61,907 nucleotides of DNA, from positions 1 to 61,907 of the forward strand of contig JAFGXL010000002.1 in NCBI GenBank assembly GCA_016936655.1, given 5' to 3'. Positions within the stretch are counted from its first letter, which is position 1; the number at the start of each line of letters is the position of its first letter. The DNA is from Nitrospirota bacterium. GTDB lineage: Bacteria; Nitrospirota; Thermodesulfovibrionia; Thermodesulfovibrionales; Dissulfurispiraceae. Below the pieces are notes generated by a model, which was not told the origin of the DNA, did no database searches, and worked only from the letters and a program-made list of their open reading frames with translations. Below, one piece after another: positions 7,548 through 16,461 of the stretch. The translations under genes and the position numbers were made by a program.

Positions 7548-10500
7548 CTTCAGCCTCTAATAAGCTCGCAGTAGTTTCGGTGACCATCATCTTATAAAAT
7601 GGGTTCCGTTCTGCTAAGGCTGTATCCCAACGATAATTATCGAACTCCGATACATGTATGGTGTTCAGTTCTGCAATAGATACCCCGAGTTCTTTAGCAA
7701 GCGCCTCCTTTGCCTCTCTCCATGTCCTGATACCTTTAAGGTCAGTTCGGTCAACGGTTTCAAGTTCACGCTCACCCAGGAATACATCACCTACTTGGAA
7801 AGGCTCAAGTAGCTCTGCAAATTGATATAGTTGCTGAGTGGTCATTTTGTCGATAGAGGGCAGATCGAGCGCGTTCCGGTAGTTATCAATCTTTTGCAGC
7901 CTGCGGATATATATAACATCCATGAGTTCAGCCTTGGCTTGTGCTTTATCTGCAAGCTCAACCGCTCTCTGGTATACCTTATCCGCAAATCCCTTAAATT
8001 CCGCATCGGTCATTAAAACAGGATTGCTCTTTGTGATCTTCCGTAAATCGTTATCATTTAAGCCGAGCGTATCGCGTATATCGCGTATTTTTCTGCGTCG
8101 AGCATCCATTTTCTGTTTATCAGTTTTGATCTTCTCTATTTGTTCTATTGCCTGACCTCTGGCCTGTTGCAGAGCCTCTTTCATGATCGCCTTTTGTGCT
8201 TCTACTCCAGCTTGGTTCCCTTCGCGGTATGCTATCTTTGCGGCTTGGCTGGCCTTCTTGAACGCCGCTTTAAGTGCCTGCGTTTCAGATACCATAATTT
8301 CTTGGCGGGTCTGTCCCGTTTCTTCACGGATCACGGTTTTGGTCGCTGATTTCGGCCCGACTTCTTTCATCTTCTCATAGCGGGTCACATCTTCGGGCCT
8401 ACCGATACTCCCCCGCTCTCCCAACTGTTCATTAAACGCCTTGACGCTCTCCCATACCTGTTTGATGAAGCCTTTGACCTTCTGCCATACTTCGCCGAGG
8501 GTTTCTTTCATCTTAGCCGTGAAAGTCTGATGGGTAGTTTCTCCAGCGCTCCACACTGCATTACCGAGGTCTATAAGCGAATCAATATCAACCGATCCGT
8601 TTTCATTCAGAAGGATGTCCTTCACCTTTTGCGCTTTGTCTTGTATCTCTTCTTCTGCTGCCGCTTCGAGTAAGGTATCCCCCTTGACTCCAGTTTCAGG
8701 GAGCGGTATACTATCTTCAGAACCCGTTAAGTCGGACTGACTTCCGGAAAGACTCTCCGGTTTGCCCGCCTCGGTGGATGCATCGAGTTGCGAGGAATAC
8801 GAGGGAACCGTCGCCCCTCCAGTCTGAAGCAAACGGGTTTTTTGTTCCCTAAACTTTCTTAGATATCTCTCAATCGTGCTTTTTTCGTCTGTCCAGAAGT
8901 TCCATAAAACATTCTTATCTTTTCCGACTGTGATTTCGACAACAGCAACATATCCTGCATCTGCTTGTTTTACCAACAGAACGCTCTTTGATCTGTATGG
9001 AGACTTAGCGGTAGCTATATTTGGCAATATCTCATCAGGTGACTCGACGGTCTCCTTGAGTGTGTCAATGTCATCTTTGGTCATCCAAGGACGCTTTTTC
9101 GCAATATAATCTATTGTTTTTTGTGGTATAACCGTATCACCTTCTTGCGTCTGAAATCCAAGAGCATTGATTTCAACTGCGGTCTGTGGTGATATTGTCC
9201 CAACAACATCATTATTTGAGTAACGCTTTATCCCCTTTTGCGCCTCTTCACTCTCCGTCATCCGATCAAACAGCACATCCAACGCAGCATCATCGACTTG
9301 TGTATCTGTCTCTTCTGTGGTGATTAACGTATCAACAAAAGCATTCAACTCTCGTTCTTCCCGGGCCTTAGCCTGTGCTTCAGCTTGTGCGGGATTAAGC
9401 GCCTCTTTTTGCATTTTCTCAAGAGTAGCCTCTATTACCATTGCTGACTCCGCAGCTTCCCCAACTTGGTCTATGTATTTTTGCCCTGATTCCATCTTAG
9501 AAATTGCCCGCGTTGCTTCAATATGTGCGGCTTCCGGATCAACCCCTTTTGCTACCAGTCCGCTTACTGTGCCTTCATATACAGCCTTAACGTCAAGAGG
9601 CATCTGCTGCTCAGCCTTCCGCGCCTTCGATGTAGCATCGTTAAGCGCATTTAGAACAACGCTGGCCCCAGAGCCAACAATACCGCCAATAGCACTTTGA
9701 TACCAGAACTCATCCCACGAAAAGGCTTTATTAGGATCATTTACCGCTGCTGTGCTTATGGCATATTGAGGCCCTTCCTGTAATGGCCCTTCCATTGCTG
9801 CAGATTTGAGAGCCTTACTTACTCTAGTCCCGTTCTCTGCAAACAGTCCGAGCTTATTCGTCACCATAAGCAAAGGAATATTAGACCAGAATGTTATCCG
9901 CGCCGCCTTTGCTGCTTCGTCCCGTGGGTCTTTAGCGGGCAGTCCCGACGACTCTCTGTTTTGGCGTTCGGTGAGTTCGACTTTACTATCAAAAACACTT
10001 CCTGCTTCTGATAATGCCTCAAGTGAAGACATCGTGCTGACTCCAAGCCAATTCGCCAAGGATGGGGCAGCAGATGCAATTTTGGTTGTTCCTCTGGCTA
10101 CTATAGTCCCAGGTATGAGGAATGTCCCCATGGAGCCAACGCCTGATCCTAAGTCAGAGGCAAATCTGGGATTTACATTTATGTCCTGCGCCCTCTCTTT
10201 TAACCAGTCGGCTCCAGTGCGGCTTAGGTTTGCCAGCCATCCTAAGCCGGGCACGTCGTCCATAATCCAGTCAAGTCCCGACAAAGACGAGGCTACTGTT
10301 TGGATGCCACCAGCTGCAACCCCTTTGCCAAACTCGGGGATGCCGGCTGCTATGCGCTCCGGCGTTACAGGCGTAATCTTATCTTTCATCATGAGCGCGG
10401 CCCGCTGTTGATCTGGGTGGTATAACTTTTGAGTAGATACGCCCCTCATATCTGGACGGACACCTCGGGCATCCATTGCCTTAGTGATCTGTTCCTCAAA

Positions 10501-10707
10501 CTCATAACTCCTGCTAAGTGGCATATCAAGCACTATCCCATTAGCAATAGCTCTTCTCAGCTTGTCTGCTGCATGTTGAGGATTTGAATGATCTTTCAAA
10601 AAATTGTCAAGCGATGGCTTTAGAGATACATCAACACTTGGGATAGAACTATAATCTTCCCAAGGTGTTCCTGCTTTCGCCTGGTAGTCTTCCCATGGCC
10701 CGCCCAT
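7519..10707 (-). CDS. Large phage structural/polyvalent-type protein, 3'-truncated
   Basis: The open frame is 1062 residues, of which the last nine (GRPSRRGVD) are read from the CRISPR repeat, so the real protein is cut at about residue 1053. The N-terminus has two PWEDY copies (MGGPWEDYQAKAGTPWEDYS), a motif seen in large phage virion and polyvalent proteins. A Gly/Ala-rich hydrophobic region lies around residues 130-370. Long charged, probably coiled-coil stretches rich in Ala, Glu and Lys follow (about 780-920). I infer a phage internal-virion or multi-domain injected protein; no catalytic motif is recognised. Its ATG overlaps the stop of the upstream gene, so the two form one phage operon. 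Confidence 0.7.
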   Translation of the reverse strand: MGGPWEDYQAKAGTPWEDYSSIPSVDVSLKPSLDNFLKDHSNPQHAADKLRRAIANGIVLDMPLSRSYEFEEQITKAMDARGVRPDMRGVSTQKLYHPDQQRAALMMKDKITPVTPERIAAGIPEFGKGVAAGGIQTVASSLSGLDWIMDDVPGLGWLANLSRTGADWLKERAQDINVNPRFASDLGSGVGSMGTFLIPGTIVARGTTKIASAAPSLANWLGVSTMSSLEALSEAGSVFDSKVELTERQNRESSGLPAKDPRDEAAKAARITFWSNIPLLMVTNKLGLFAENGTRVSKALKSAAMEGPLQEGPQYAISTAAVNDPNKAFSWDEFWYQSAIGGIVGSGASVVLNALNDATSKARKAEQQMPLDVKAVYEGTVSGLVAKGVDPEAAHIEATRAISKMESGQKYIDQVGEAAESAMVIEATLEKMQKEALNPAQAEAQAKAREERELNAFVDTLITTEETDTQVDDAALDVLFDRMTESEEAQKGIKRYSNNDVVGTISPQTAVEINALGFQTQEGDTVIPQKTIDYIAKKRPWMTKDDIDTLKETVESPDEILPNIATAKSPYRSKSVLLVKQADAGYVAVVEITVGKDKNVLWNFWTDEKSTIERYLRKFREQKTRLLQTGGATVPSYSSQLDASTEAGKPESLSGSQSDLTGSEDSIPLPETGVKGDTLLEAAAEEEIQDKAQKVKDILLNENGSVDIDSLIDLGNAVWSAGETTHQTFTAKMKETLGEVWQKVKGFIKQVWESVKAFNEQLGERGSIGRPEDVTRYEKMKEVGPKSATKTVIREETGQTRQEIMVSETQALKAAFKKASQAAKIAYREGNQAGVEAQKAIMKEALQQARGQAIEQIEKIKTDKQKMDARRRKIRDIRDTLGLNDNDLRKITKSNPVLMTDAEFKGFADKVYQRAVELADKAQAKAELMDVIYIRRLQKIDNYRNALDLPSIDKMTTQQLYQFAELLEPFQVGDVFLGERELETVDRTDLKGIRTWREAKEALAKELGVSIAELNTIHVSEFDNYRWDTALAERNPFYKMMVTETTASLLEAEGRPSRRGVD

Positions 10708-11096
10708 CAGTTCACCTTTTCCCAGCTTTCAGGCTTGGCAGGGTCGCCACCTTTAAATCTATACCCCTTACTAACAGCGCCCACTTGAGGCGTTCTCAAA
10801 CTGCCAGACTTCCCCTTCTGTGGCAAAGGCCCTGCCACTCCCTGTGCTTTTTTAAATTTTCCCTGCCTATCTGTTTCATCAGTGGCGAACCAGCTTGTAA
10901 CCAGATCAGAAAATACGTGCTCTTCTAAGTACTGTGTAAGTTTAGCCTCGAAATCAGGTTTATCGAAGTTGTTATACGCAAATGCCTTCACTATGTCTCC
11001 ATATTTTTGTTTCCATACCGCAGCCTCGTTCTTATCTTTAAGGTTCAATGCTTCAGAGAGCGCCGACCCTGTATTAATCTTACTCAATGCCCTCTT
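7548..11096. mobile_element. 3,549-bp phage DNA segment occupying one CRISPR spacer slot
   Basis: The segment lies between the intact repeats ending at 7547 and starting at 11097, with no partial repeat at either edge. It encodes two minus-strand phage-type genes; the larger is cut at its 3' end by the repeat and the smaller is cut at or just before its start. Cas1-Cas2 integrates about 34 bp, so this is not an ordinary spacer. Possible origins are recombination between two spacers and a matching phage, or an assembly join through spacers identical to phage sequence. Confidence 0.85.
10707..11087 (-). CDS. Phage hypothetical protein upstream of the large protein
   Basis: 126 residues starting with TTG (SKINTGSALSEALNLKDKNE). 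The C-terminus is basic and glycine-rich (QKGKSGSLRTPQVGAVSKGY). Its stop overlaps the start of the large phage gene. Only nine bases separate the putative start from the CRISPR repeat, and the frame is open further upstream into the repeat, so the true 5' end may be lost. No function is recognised; the pairing suggests a virion-associated gene. Confidence 0.55.
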   Translation of the reverse strand: MSKINTGSALSEALNLKDKNEAAVWKQKYGDIVKAFAYNNFDKPDFEAKLTQYLEEHVFSDLVTSWFATDETDRQGKFKKAQGVAGPLPQKGKSGSLRTPQVGAVSKGYRFKGGDPAKPESWEKVN

Positions 11097-13255
11097 GTTT
11101 CAATCCACGCCCCTGCGTGAGGGGCGACAACGGGTATTGGGCATGCCGTCAGCAAAGATTGTGTTTCAATCCACGCCCCTGCGTGAGGGGCGACAGGTCA
11201 AAGGTAGCTCGATGCTGCCAACACTGCGAGTTTCAATCCACGCCCCTGCGTGAGGGGCGACTCAATACGTCCGCTGCCTGTACTGTCTGCACAAGTTTCA
11301 ATCCACGCCCCTGCGTGAGGGGCGACATCCTGGTAGAGTTTTCTATTGTCCTTATTGTGAGTTTCAATCCACGCCCCTGCGTGAGGGGCGACCGTACCTG
11401 CTGACCTGCTTAAGTCAGCGGAGCAGGTGTTTCAATCCACGCCCCTGCGTGAGGGGCGACTGGGGTGCTCTGAACGATGGAGTGCTTAATCCTCGGTTTC
11501 AATCCACGCCCCTGCGTGAGGGGCGACTAAGCAAGGGCGCATGGAGTCTGATCTTCGAGTATGTTTCAATCCACGCCCCTGCGTGAGGGGCGACGCGCTC
11601 CTGAAGTCTTATCTACATGCAGAAAAAAGTTTCAATCCACGCCCCTGCGTGAGGGGCGACCAACAACGTTAAGGCTCTTGTCCGTGGAGACGTTGTTTCA
11701 ATCCACGCCCCTGCGTGAGGGGCGACCCGACCATCTACAGCCACAAGATGGGCCTGCAATGTTTCAATCCACGCCCCTGCGTGAGGGGCGACAAACGCGG
11801 CATCGGAACAGATGAGCTTATAACAAAGTTTCAATCCACGCCCCTGCGTGAGGGGCGACCGCCCGGAACCTCCCAAACTATTCACCCACGCTGAAGTTTC
11901 AATCCACGCCCCTGCGTGAGGGGCGACCATGGCATCCGTTATATCAGTATGCGGGCACGATTGTTTCAATCCACGCCCCTGCGTGAGGGGCGACCCTTAC
12001 CGATCCGCAAGGCAATGCCATAGAGAAGTTTCAATCCACGCCCCTGCGTGAGGGGCGACTATAAACAACTCTGCATCAATGCAGGATGTATTTGTTTCAA
12101 TCCACGCCCCTGCGTGAGGGGCGACCCAATATGTACCACTCGCAATACAGTGGACAATCGTTTCAATCCACGCCCCTGCGTGAGGGGCGACGCGCATACA
12201 AATATCAGGGCAAGAGCGGTATAAGGTTTCAATCCACGCCCCTGCGTGAGGGGCGACGTTCAACAACTGTGTCGTCTGCAAGACGGATTAAGTTTCAATC
12301 CACGCCCCTGCGTGAGGGGCGACGCTGGTGGAGGCTCTATGAGAAAGGTTTACAGCGAGTTTCAATCCACGCCCCTGCGTGAGGGGCGACCCGCCTTGAG
12401 CCTCGCGCTATTGTCCGGCACGTCGTTTCAATCCACGCCCCTGCGTGAGGGGCGACACAAACTGATGGCAGATTTGTGTCAAGTGTTGTTAGTTTCAATC
12501 CACGCCCCTGCGTGAGGGGCGACAGGAGTTGCCACCGCAAAGACGCTGAATGTGCCGTTTCAATCCACGCCCCTGCGTGAGGGGCGACGATTTGCCGGTG
12601 TTGCCAACTCTTAATTATTCGCCGTTTCAATCCACGCCCCTGCGTGAGGGGCGACCATCGCATCGGGCAGGAACATAAGGTGGTTTATATTGTTTCAATC
12701 CACGCCCCTGCGTGAGGGGCGACGGGCTATTGGTATCCATGATGATGTGTGGATAGTGTTTCAATCCACGCCCCTGCGTGAGGGGCGACCGACATCATAG
12801 GCATTGAGGGTTGCGCTGTCCTGTGTTTCAATCCACGCCCCTGCGTGAGGGGCGACCGCCGAAGGATCAGCTTTTAAGACTCCCAAAAGAGTTTCAATCC
12901 ACGCCCCTGCGTGAGGGGCGACCAGCATGCTTGAGTTGAGTGATTCATGGTCAGCGTTTCAATCCACGCCCCTGCGTGAGGGGCGACTTCCGAGATCTTG
13001 TGCGAAGTGCAAAAAGATGCGTTTCAATCCACGCCCCTGCGTGAGGGGCGACCCCTGCGCTTGAGCTCCTGAATAGTCCAGATCAGTTTCAATCCACGCC
13101 CCTGCGTGAGGGGCGACCAATGACGCTGACAGCAGCGTATGATGCAGCCAAGTTTCAATCCACGCCCCTGCGTGAGGGGCGACCCAAGCGTTACATAGGC
13201 AAAGGAGCCAGCTTCTCTGCCAAGTTTCAATCCACGCCCCTGCGTGAGGGGCGAC
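11097..13255 (-). CRISPR. Type I-C CRISPR array, leader-proximal block (33 repeats, 32 spacers)
   Basis: Thirty-three copies of the same 32-bp repeat run from 11097 to the last at 13224-13255. Spacers are 33-36 bp, except the one next to the leader (13184-13223), which is 40 bp. The leader side is at high coordinates, next to cas2. All repeats look identical, and together with the distal block there are 41 repeats. Frames across the array that give repeated VAPHAGAWIET or SPLTQGRGLK are translations of the repeat, not genes. Confidence 0.98.
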
Positions 13256-13441
13256 AGTACATCCATAAAACCTTACAAATCAAACTACTTAGCTGCCAAT
13301 TTCTGCGAACCCTATTCAAAATGCTTTTTTAAAGTCAGATGTCAAAGAGCAAATACAAAAATCGTTATAATTTTTAGTGTCTTATACTCTTCGCGAACCT
13401 TAGGGGCAAACAATGCATGCTTACAGTTCGCAAACCACAAT
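13256..13441 (-). promoter_or_regulatory. CRISPR leader
   Basis: This is the AT-rich 186-bp region between the cas2 stop and the first repeat. Reading toward the array it holds a TTGACA box (plus positions 13340-13345) but no strong -10 at the usual distance. GCGAACC occurs at 13305-13311 and 13393-13399 (plus strand), with an inverted GTTCGC at 13426-13431. These may be leader binding sites for adaptation or transcription. Confidence 0.8.
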
Positions 13442-13732
13442 TCAAACAATAAGCGGCCCTTGTTGATCAATAGGTTCCTTTGCTCCAACATGCTCCACCT
13501 TATGCTTCCAGTTTGAGCCGAGATAATAAAATCTGAGGCTGTCTTTTTCATGATCAATCTCTGATACCAATCTGTCCTTTAATTTTGTCCATTGGGCTGG
13601 ATCAACTATACACTCAAAAACAGAATATTGAACTCTTTGCCCAAAATCCTTGCAAGCGCGCGCAACACGTCTCAAACGCCTCTGGCCTGTCTCGTCACTT
13701 GTCATAACATCATAGCTTACAATCACAAACAT
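13442..13732 (-). CDS. cas2: CRISPR-associated endonuclease Cas2 (type I-C)
   Basis: 96 residues starting MFVIVSYDVMTSDETGQRRL. The early Asp in VSYDV is the conserved metal-binding position, followed by the ferredoxin-fold pattern RRVARACKDFGQRVQYSVFE typical of type I-C Cas2. Cas2 forms the structural core of the Cas1-Cas2 spacer integrase. It is the last cas gene, 9 bp after cas1 and next to the leader, as usual for I-C loci. Confidence 0.95.
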   Translation of the reverse strand: MFVIVSYDVMTSDETGQRRLRRVARACKDFGQRVQYSVFECIVDPAQWTKLKDRLVSEIDHEKDSLRFYYLGSNWKHKVEHVGAKEPIDQQGPLIV

Positions 13733-13741
13733 GACTGCACC

Positions 13742-14773
13742 TCACTTCCATATAAACGGCGGATAATTGTCCAGATCTCCTCTCAAATACCTGGCCATAA
13801 GCAGTGATTGCACATATGGCAAAAGACCAATTGATATCTTTTGACCAATGAAGGGATGTTCAATCTCATCCTGCTTGCGTTTCTGGTAGGCAACCAGCAC
13901 TGTCTTCCTTGTATCATCATCCATTCTTACTGCTCCTGATTCTTTTTTAAGAAACCCCTTACCCTGCACCTGACAAAGGTTAATAAGCGAGAGCGCAAGT
14001 CTGTCTGAAAGGAAAGGCCTGAACTCCTCCATAAGATCAAGCGCAAGACTATATCTGCCAGGCCTGTCTCTGTGCAAGAATCCAACCGCAGGATCAAGCC
14101 CAACTGATTCAAGAGCCGAACGAACATCATGCATTAAAAGAATATAAAGAAACGATAACAGACAGTTCACATTATCGAGCGGCGGCCTTCTGTTGCGGTC
14201 TCGAAAAACAAAGTTATCCTTTTGGCTGGTTATCAGATTATCAAATACCGAGAAGTAAACATTCGCAGCCTCACCCTCTATGCCGCGCAGAGAGTCGAGC
14301 GAATCCTCTATCTGGATACGCCGCGCGCAATTAACAAGCGCCTGGGATGATGCTGTAACAGCATCAAGATCAACCTTGTCAGCATGATCTCTAAGAACTC
14401 GCTGCAATACTGTGCGTGAATTTATAACCTTGGCAGAGAGAAAAGAACGTGCAACCTTTGCAGCACCGAGCAGATCATCTGCACGTCTGTACTGTTCTCT
14501 CCTCAAAAGCACATTACCTGATACAGGCCCCTGGACTTTTGCAAGGAAATCTCCGTTTTCAGTTAAGAAACTTACAGCAACACCGCTCTCCGCACAGAAA
14601 CCCATGAGATATGGACTGCATGACACTTGACCAAAGCAGACGATACCTCCAAGAGTGTGAATCGGCAGCCTCAGCGCTACATCACCGTTAGTCTTGACTG
14701 TGACGGTTTCTCCCTCTTTTGCGAGATATGCGCCCTGTGTTGTTACAAAAAGCGTATTGAGAAGCTTTTTCAT
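13742..14773 (-). CDS. cas1: CRISPR-associated integrase Cas1 (type I-C)
   Basis: 343 residues, normal I-C length. Conserved regions are visible: GIEGEAANVYFSVF containing the metal-binding Glu, then GLDPAVGFLHRDRPGRYSLA with the conserved His, and LDLMEEFRP with the conserved acidic residues. Cas1 catalyses spacer insertion at the leader-repeat junction. The start ATG overlaps the stop of the preceding RhuM-family gene by four bases, so translation is probably coupled. Confidence 0.95.
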   Translation of the reverse strand: MKKLLNTLFVTTQGAYLAKEGETVTVKTNGDVALRLPIHTLGGIVCFGQVSCSPYLMGFCAESGVAVSFLTENGDFLAKVQGPVSGNVLLRREQYRRADDLLGAAKVARSFLSAKVINSRTVLQRVLRDHADKVDLDAVTASSQALVNCARRIQIEDSLDSLRGIEGEAANVYFSVFDNLITSQKDNFVFRDRNRRPPLDNVNCLLSFLYILLMHDVRSALESVGLDPAVGFLHRDRPGRYSLALDLMEEFRPFLSDRLALSLINLCQVQGKGFLKKESGAVRMDDDTRKTVLVAYQKRKQDEIEHPFIGQKISIGLLPYVQSLLMARYLRGDLDNYPPFIWK

Positions 14774-15822
14774 CTTTTGCGTCTCTGTGTCTTTTTCCTT
14801 TCGATAGCAGCTTCAATTTTCTTCAATTCATCATCAGCTACAAGCATATCCTCTTTTGCTTCTTTTTTAAGTCTGCTGCTGTTATAGGCTTCATAGTGAC
14901 CAAGCGCCAGTTTATTGGCTACTTCTTTAGTCACCTTGCCTGCATTAGTCAGAATATCCCTTTCGTTAAATTGCAGAAATGCATCCAACTTTTCACGCCA
15001 ATTGCGCATAAAGACCTGCCTGCGACGTTTGGCCTGGTCTTCGGCATAATTCAGATACATTTCCACAATGCGGTTAAGATGTTCTATCTCGTCGTGATTC
15101 AAGTAATTCTTGGCAATGGTCACATCCCCTCTGCGGATTTTGGCGCCCTTCCATGAAGTCAATCCCATATTGGGTTTAGATGCATCCGCCCGTTCTGTTA
15201 TTATTTCAGCAGCAGTCTTTCCAGATACTGCAAAGTGCAGCTTGTTCTGGACAATACTAAAAAATTCCAGTGTTTCTTCTGCATTCGGATCGTAATCAAC
15301 AGCAAGTTTGTAGATGTCACGGATCTTTTGATAAAAACGCTTTTCGCTTGACCGGATGTCTCTTATCCGCTCAAGCATCTCATCAAAGTAATCAGAGCCG
15401 ATATTATTAACTTCCTTCAACCGTTCATCGTCCATTGTGAAGCCTTTGACAAGGTACTCGTTCAAACGCTCTGTTGCCCACCGCCGAAACTGTGTGCCAC
15501 GATGTGACTTCACCCGATAACCTACCGCAATAATTGCTTCAAGATTGTAAAATTTAGTGCAGTAGTTCTTGCCGTCAGCAGCAGTTGTCAAGTATTCCTT
15601 GACAACTCGTTTTTCGGGCAGTTCGCCCTCATCAAAGACATTTTTGAGATGCAGGCTTATGTTTTGCTTTGTGGATTGAAATAACTCAGCCATTGACAAT
15701 TGGCTCATCCAGACAGTTTCGTGCTGCAATCTCACCTCAATATTAGTCTTCCCGTCCTCTGTCTGATACAGAATAAGTTCGCCTTTCTCAGAAGCCGGCT
15801 CTTTCTTTTTCTTCATAGGCAT
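14770..15822 (-). CDS. RhuM-family protein embedded in the cas operon
   Basis: 350 residues. The region about 15-110 (ETVWMSQLSMAELFQSTKQN, then a YNLEAIIAVGYRV segment) and FRRWATERLNEYLVKGF near residues 115-130 are diagnostic of the virulence RhuM family. These proteins have an antirepressor-like DNA-binding N-terminus and no established biochemical function. A charged, helical C-terminus ends in basic residues. The gene lies between cas4 (3 bp upstream) and cas1 (4-bp overlap), so it is fully co-transcribed with the adaptation genes. It is not part of the usual I-C gene set. A role in regulating or protecting the adaptation module is possible but unsupported. Confidence 0.85.
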   Translation of the reverse strand: MPMKKKKEPASEKGELILYQTEDGKTNIEVRLQHETVWMSQLSMAELFQSTKQNISLHLKNVFDEGELPEKRVVKEYLTTAADGKNYCTKFYNLEAIIAVGYRVKSHRGTQFRRWATERLNEYLVKGFTMDDERLKEVNNIGSDYFDEMLERIRDIRSSEKRFYQKIRDIYKLAVDYDPNAEETLEFFSIVQNKLHFAVSGKTAAEIITERADASKPNMGLTSWKGAKIRRGDVTIAKNYLNHDEIEHLNRIVEMYLNYAEDQAKRRRQVFMRNWREKLDAFLQFNERDILTNAGKVTKEVANKLALGHYEAYNSSRLKKEAKEDMLVADDELKKIEAAIERKKTQRRKR

Positions 15823-15825
15823 TCT

Positions 15826-16461
15826 TTATTCCTCCATTGAGTCGAGTAAATATTTACTCGCTCTTGCGCTCACCTTCGGCATGCATAGACTCAATAATGA
15901 ACATTGCTTACACTTCTTTGAGTATTCAGCCTTTGGCGTGATCCCTGATTCAATCAATTCATGCACCTTCTTTGCTGTTTCTTCTGTCTTTGATCTCAAA
16001 GCGCTATCAAAAGTCACATCCAGACGCCGCCGAGTCAGCCCATAAAAAAGTGCGCCTTGCTTAATCTCAATATTCAGCATCTCCTCAAGACATATCGCCT
16101 GGGCGCAGAGCTGCACCTTGTCACAATCATTAATCTTGGGTTTTCCGCGCTTGTATTCCACAGGAAAAGGCAGCCAGCTCCCATTATCCTGCTTGTGAAA
16201 CTCCACTACATCAGCCTTACCCGATAATCCAAGCCTCAAAGAACGCAGCGGCACCGAGTAATCAACCCTTATTTCTCCCCTTGCCTCAAACTTGTTGCTG
16301 TCAGCTTTTTCGTGCATAACCCTGCCCTCGGCAGTAAAAAGGTTCTCACTCCATATCTGCTCTATGTGAATCAAGGCGCATCTGCGCGGACAATACAGAT
16401 AGTGATTAAGCGCGGAGAGCATTACAATATCGTCTATTTCATAACTTTTCTCAGATAACAT
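15826..16461 (-). CDS. cas4: CRISPR-associated exonuclease Cas4
   Basis: 211 residues. Iron-sulfur cysteines are visible as YCPRRC near residue 24 and CKQCSLLSLCMPK near the C-terminus, giving the four-Cys cluster. The RecB-type nuclease motif includes the Asp of SGKADVVEFH and PVEYKRGKP with the conserved Glu and Lys. Cas4 trims prespacers and helps choose PAM and orientation. Its start overlaps the cas3 stop by 11 bp. Length is normal for I-C. Confidence 0.93.
   Translation of the reverse strand: MLSEKSYEIDDIVMLSALNHYLYCPRRCALIHIEQIWSENLFTAEGRVMHEKADSNKFEARGEIRVDYSVPLRSLRLGLSGKADVVEFHKQDNGSWLPFPVEYKRGKPKINDCDKVQLCAQAICLEEMLNIEIKQGALFYGLTRRRLDVTFDSALRSKTEETAKKVHELIESGITPKAEYSKKCKQCSLLSLCMPKVSARASKYLLDSMEE

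Noticed and set aside
9806-10411. 201-codon plus-strand frame inside the phage segment
   Set aside because: Antisense shadow of the large phage gene, with no ribosome-binding site or recognisable domain.
11561-12663. Open frames across the CRISPR array with repeated VAPHAGAWIET, SPLTQGRGLK or FQSTPLREGR peptides
   Set aside because: They are translations of the CRISPR repeat and variable spacers in different frames, not genes.
7089-13223. Self-targeting spacers against the phage segment
   Set aside because: I scanned a few spacers by eye and saw no match; an alignment is needed, so no claim is made.
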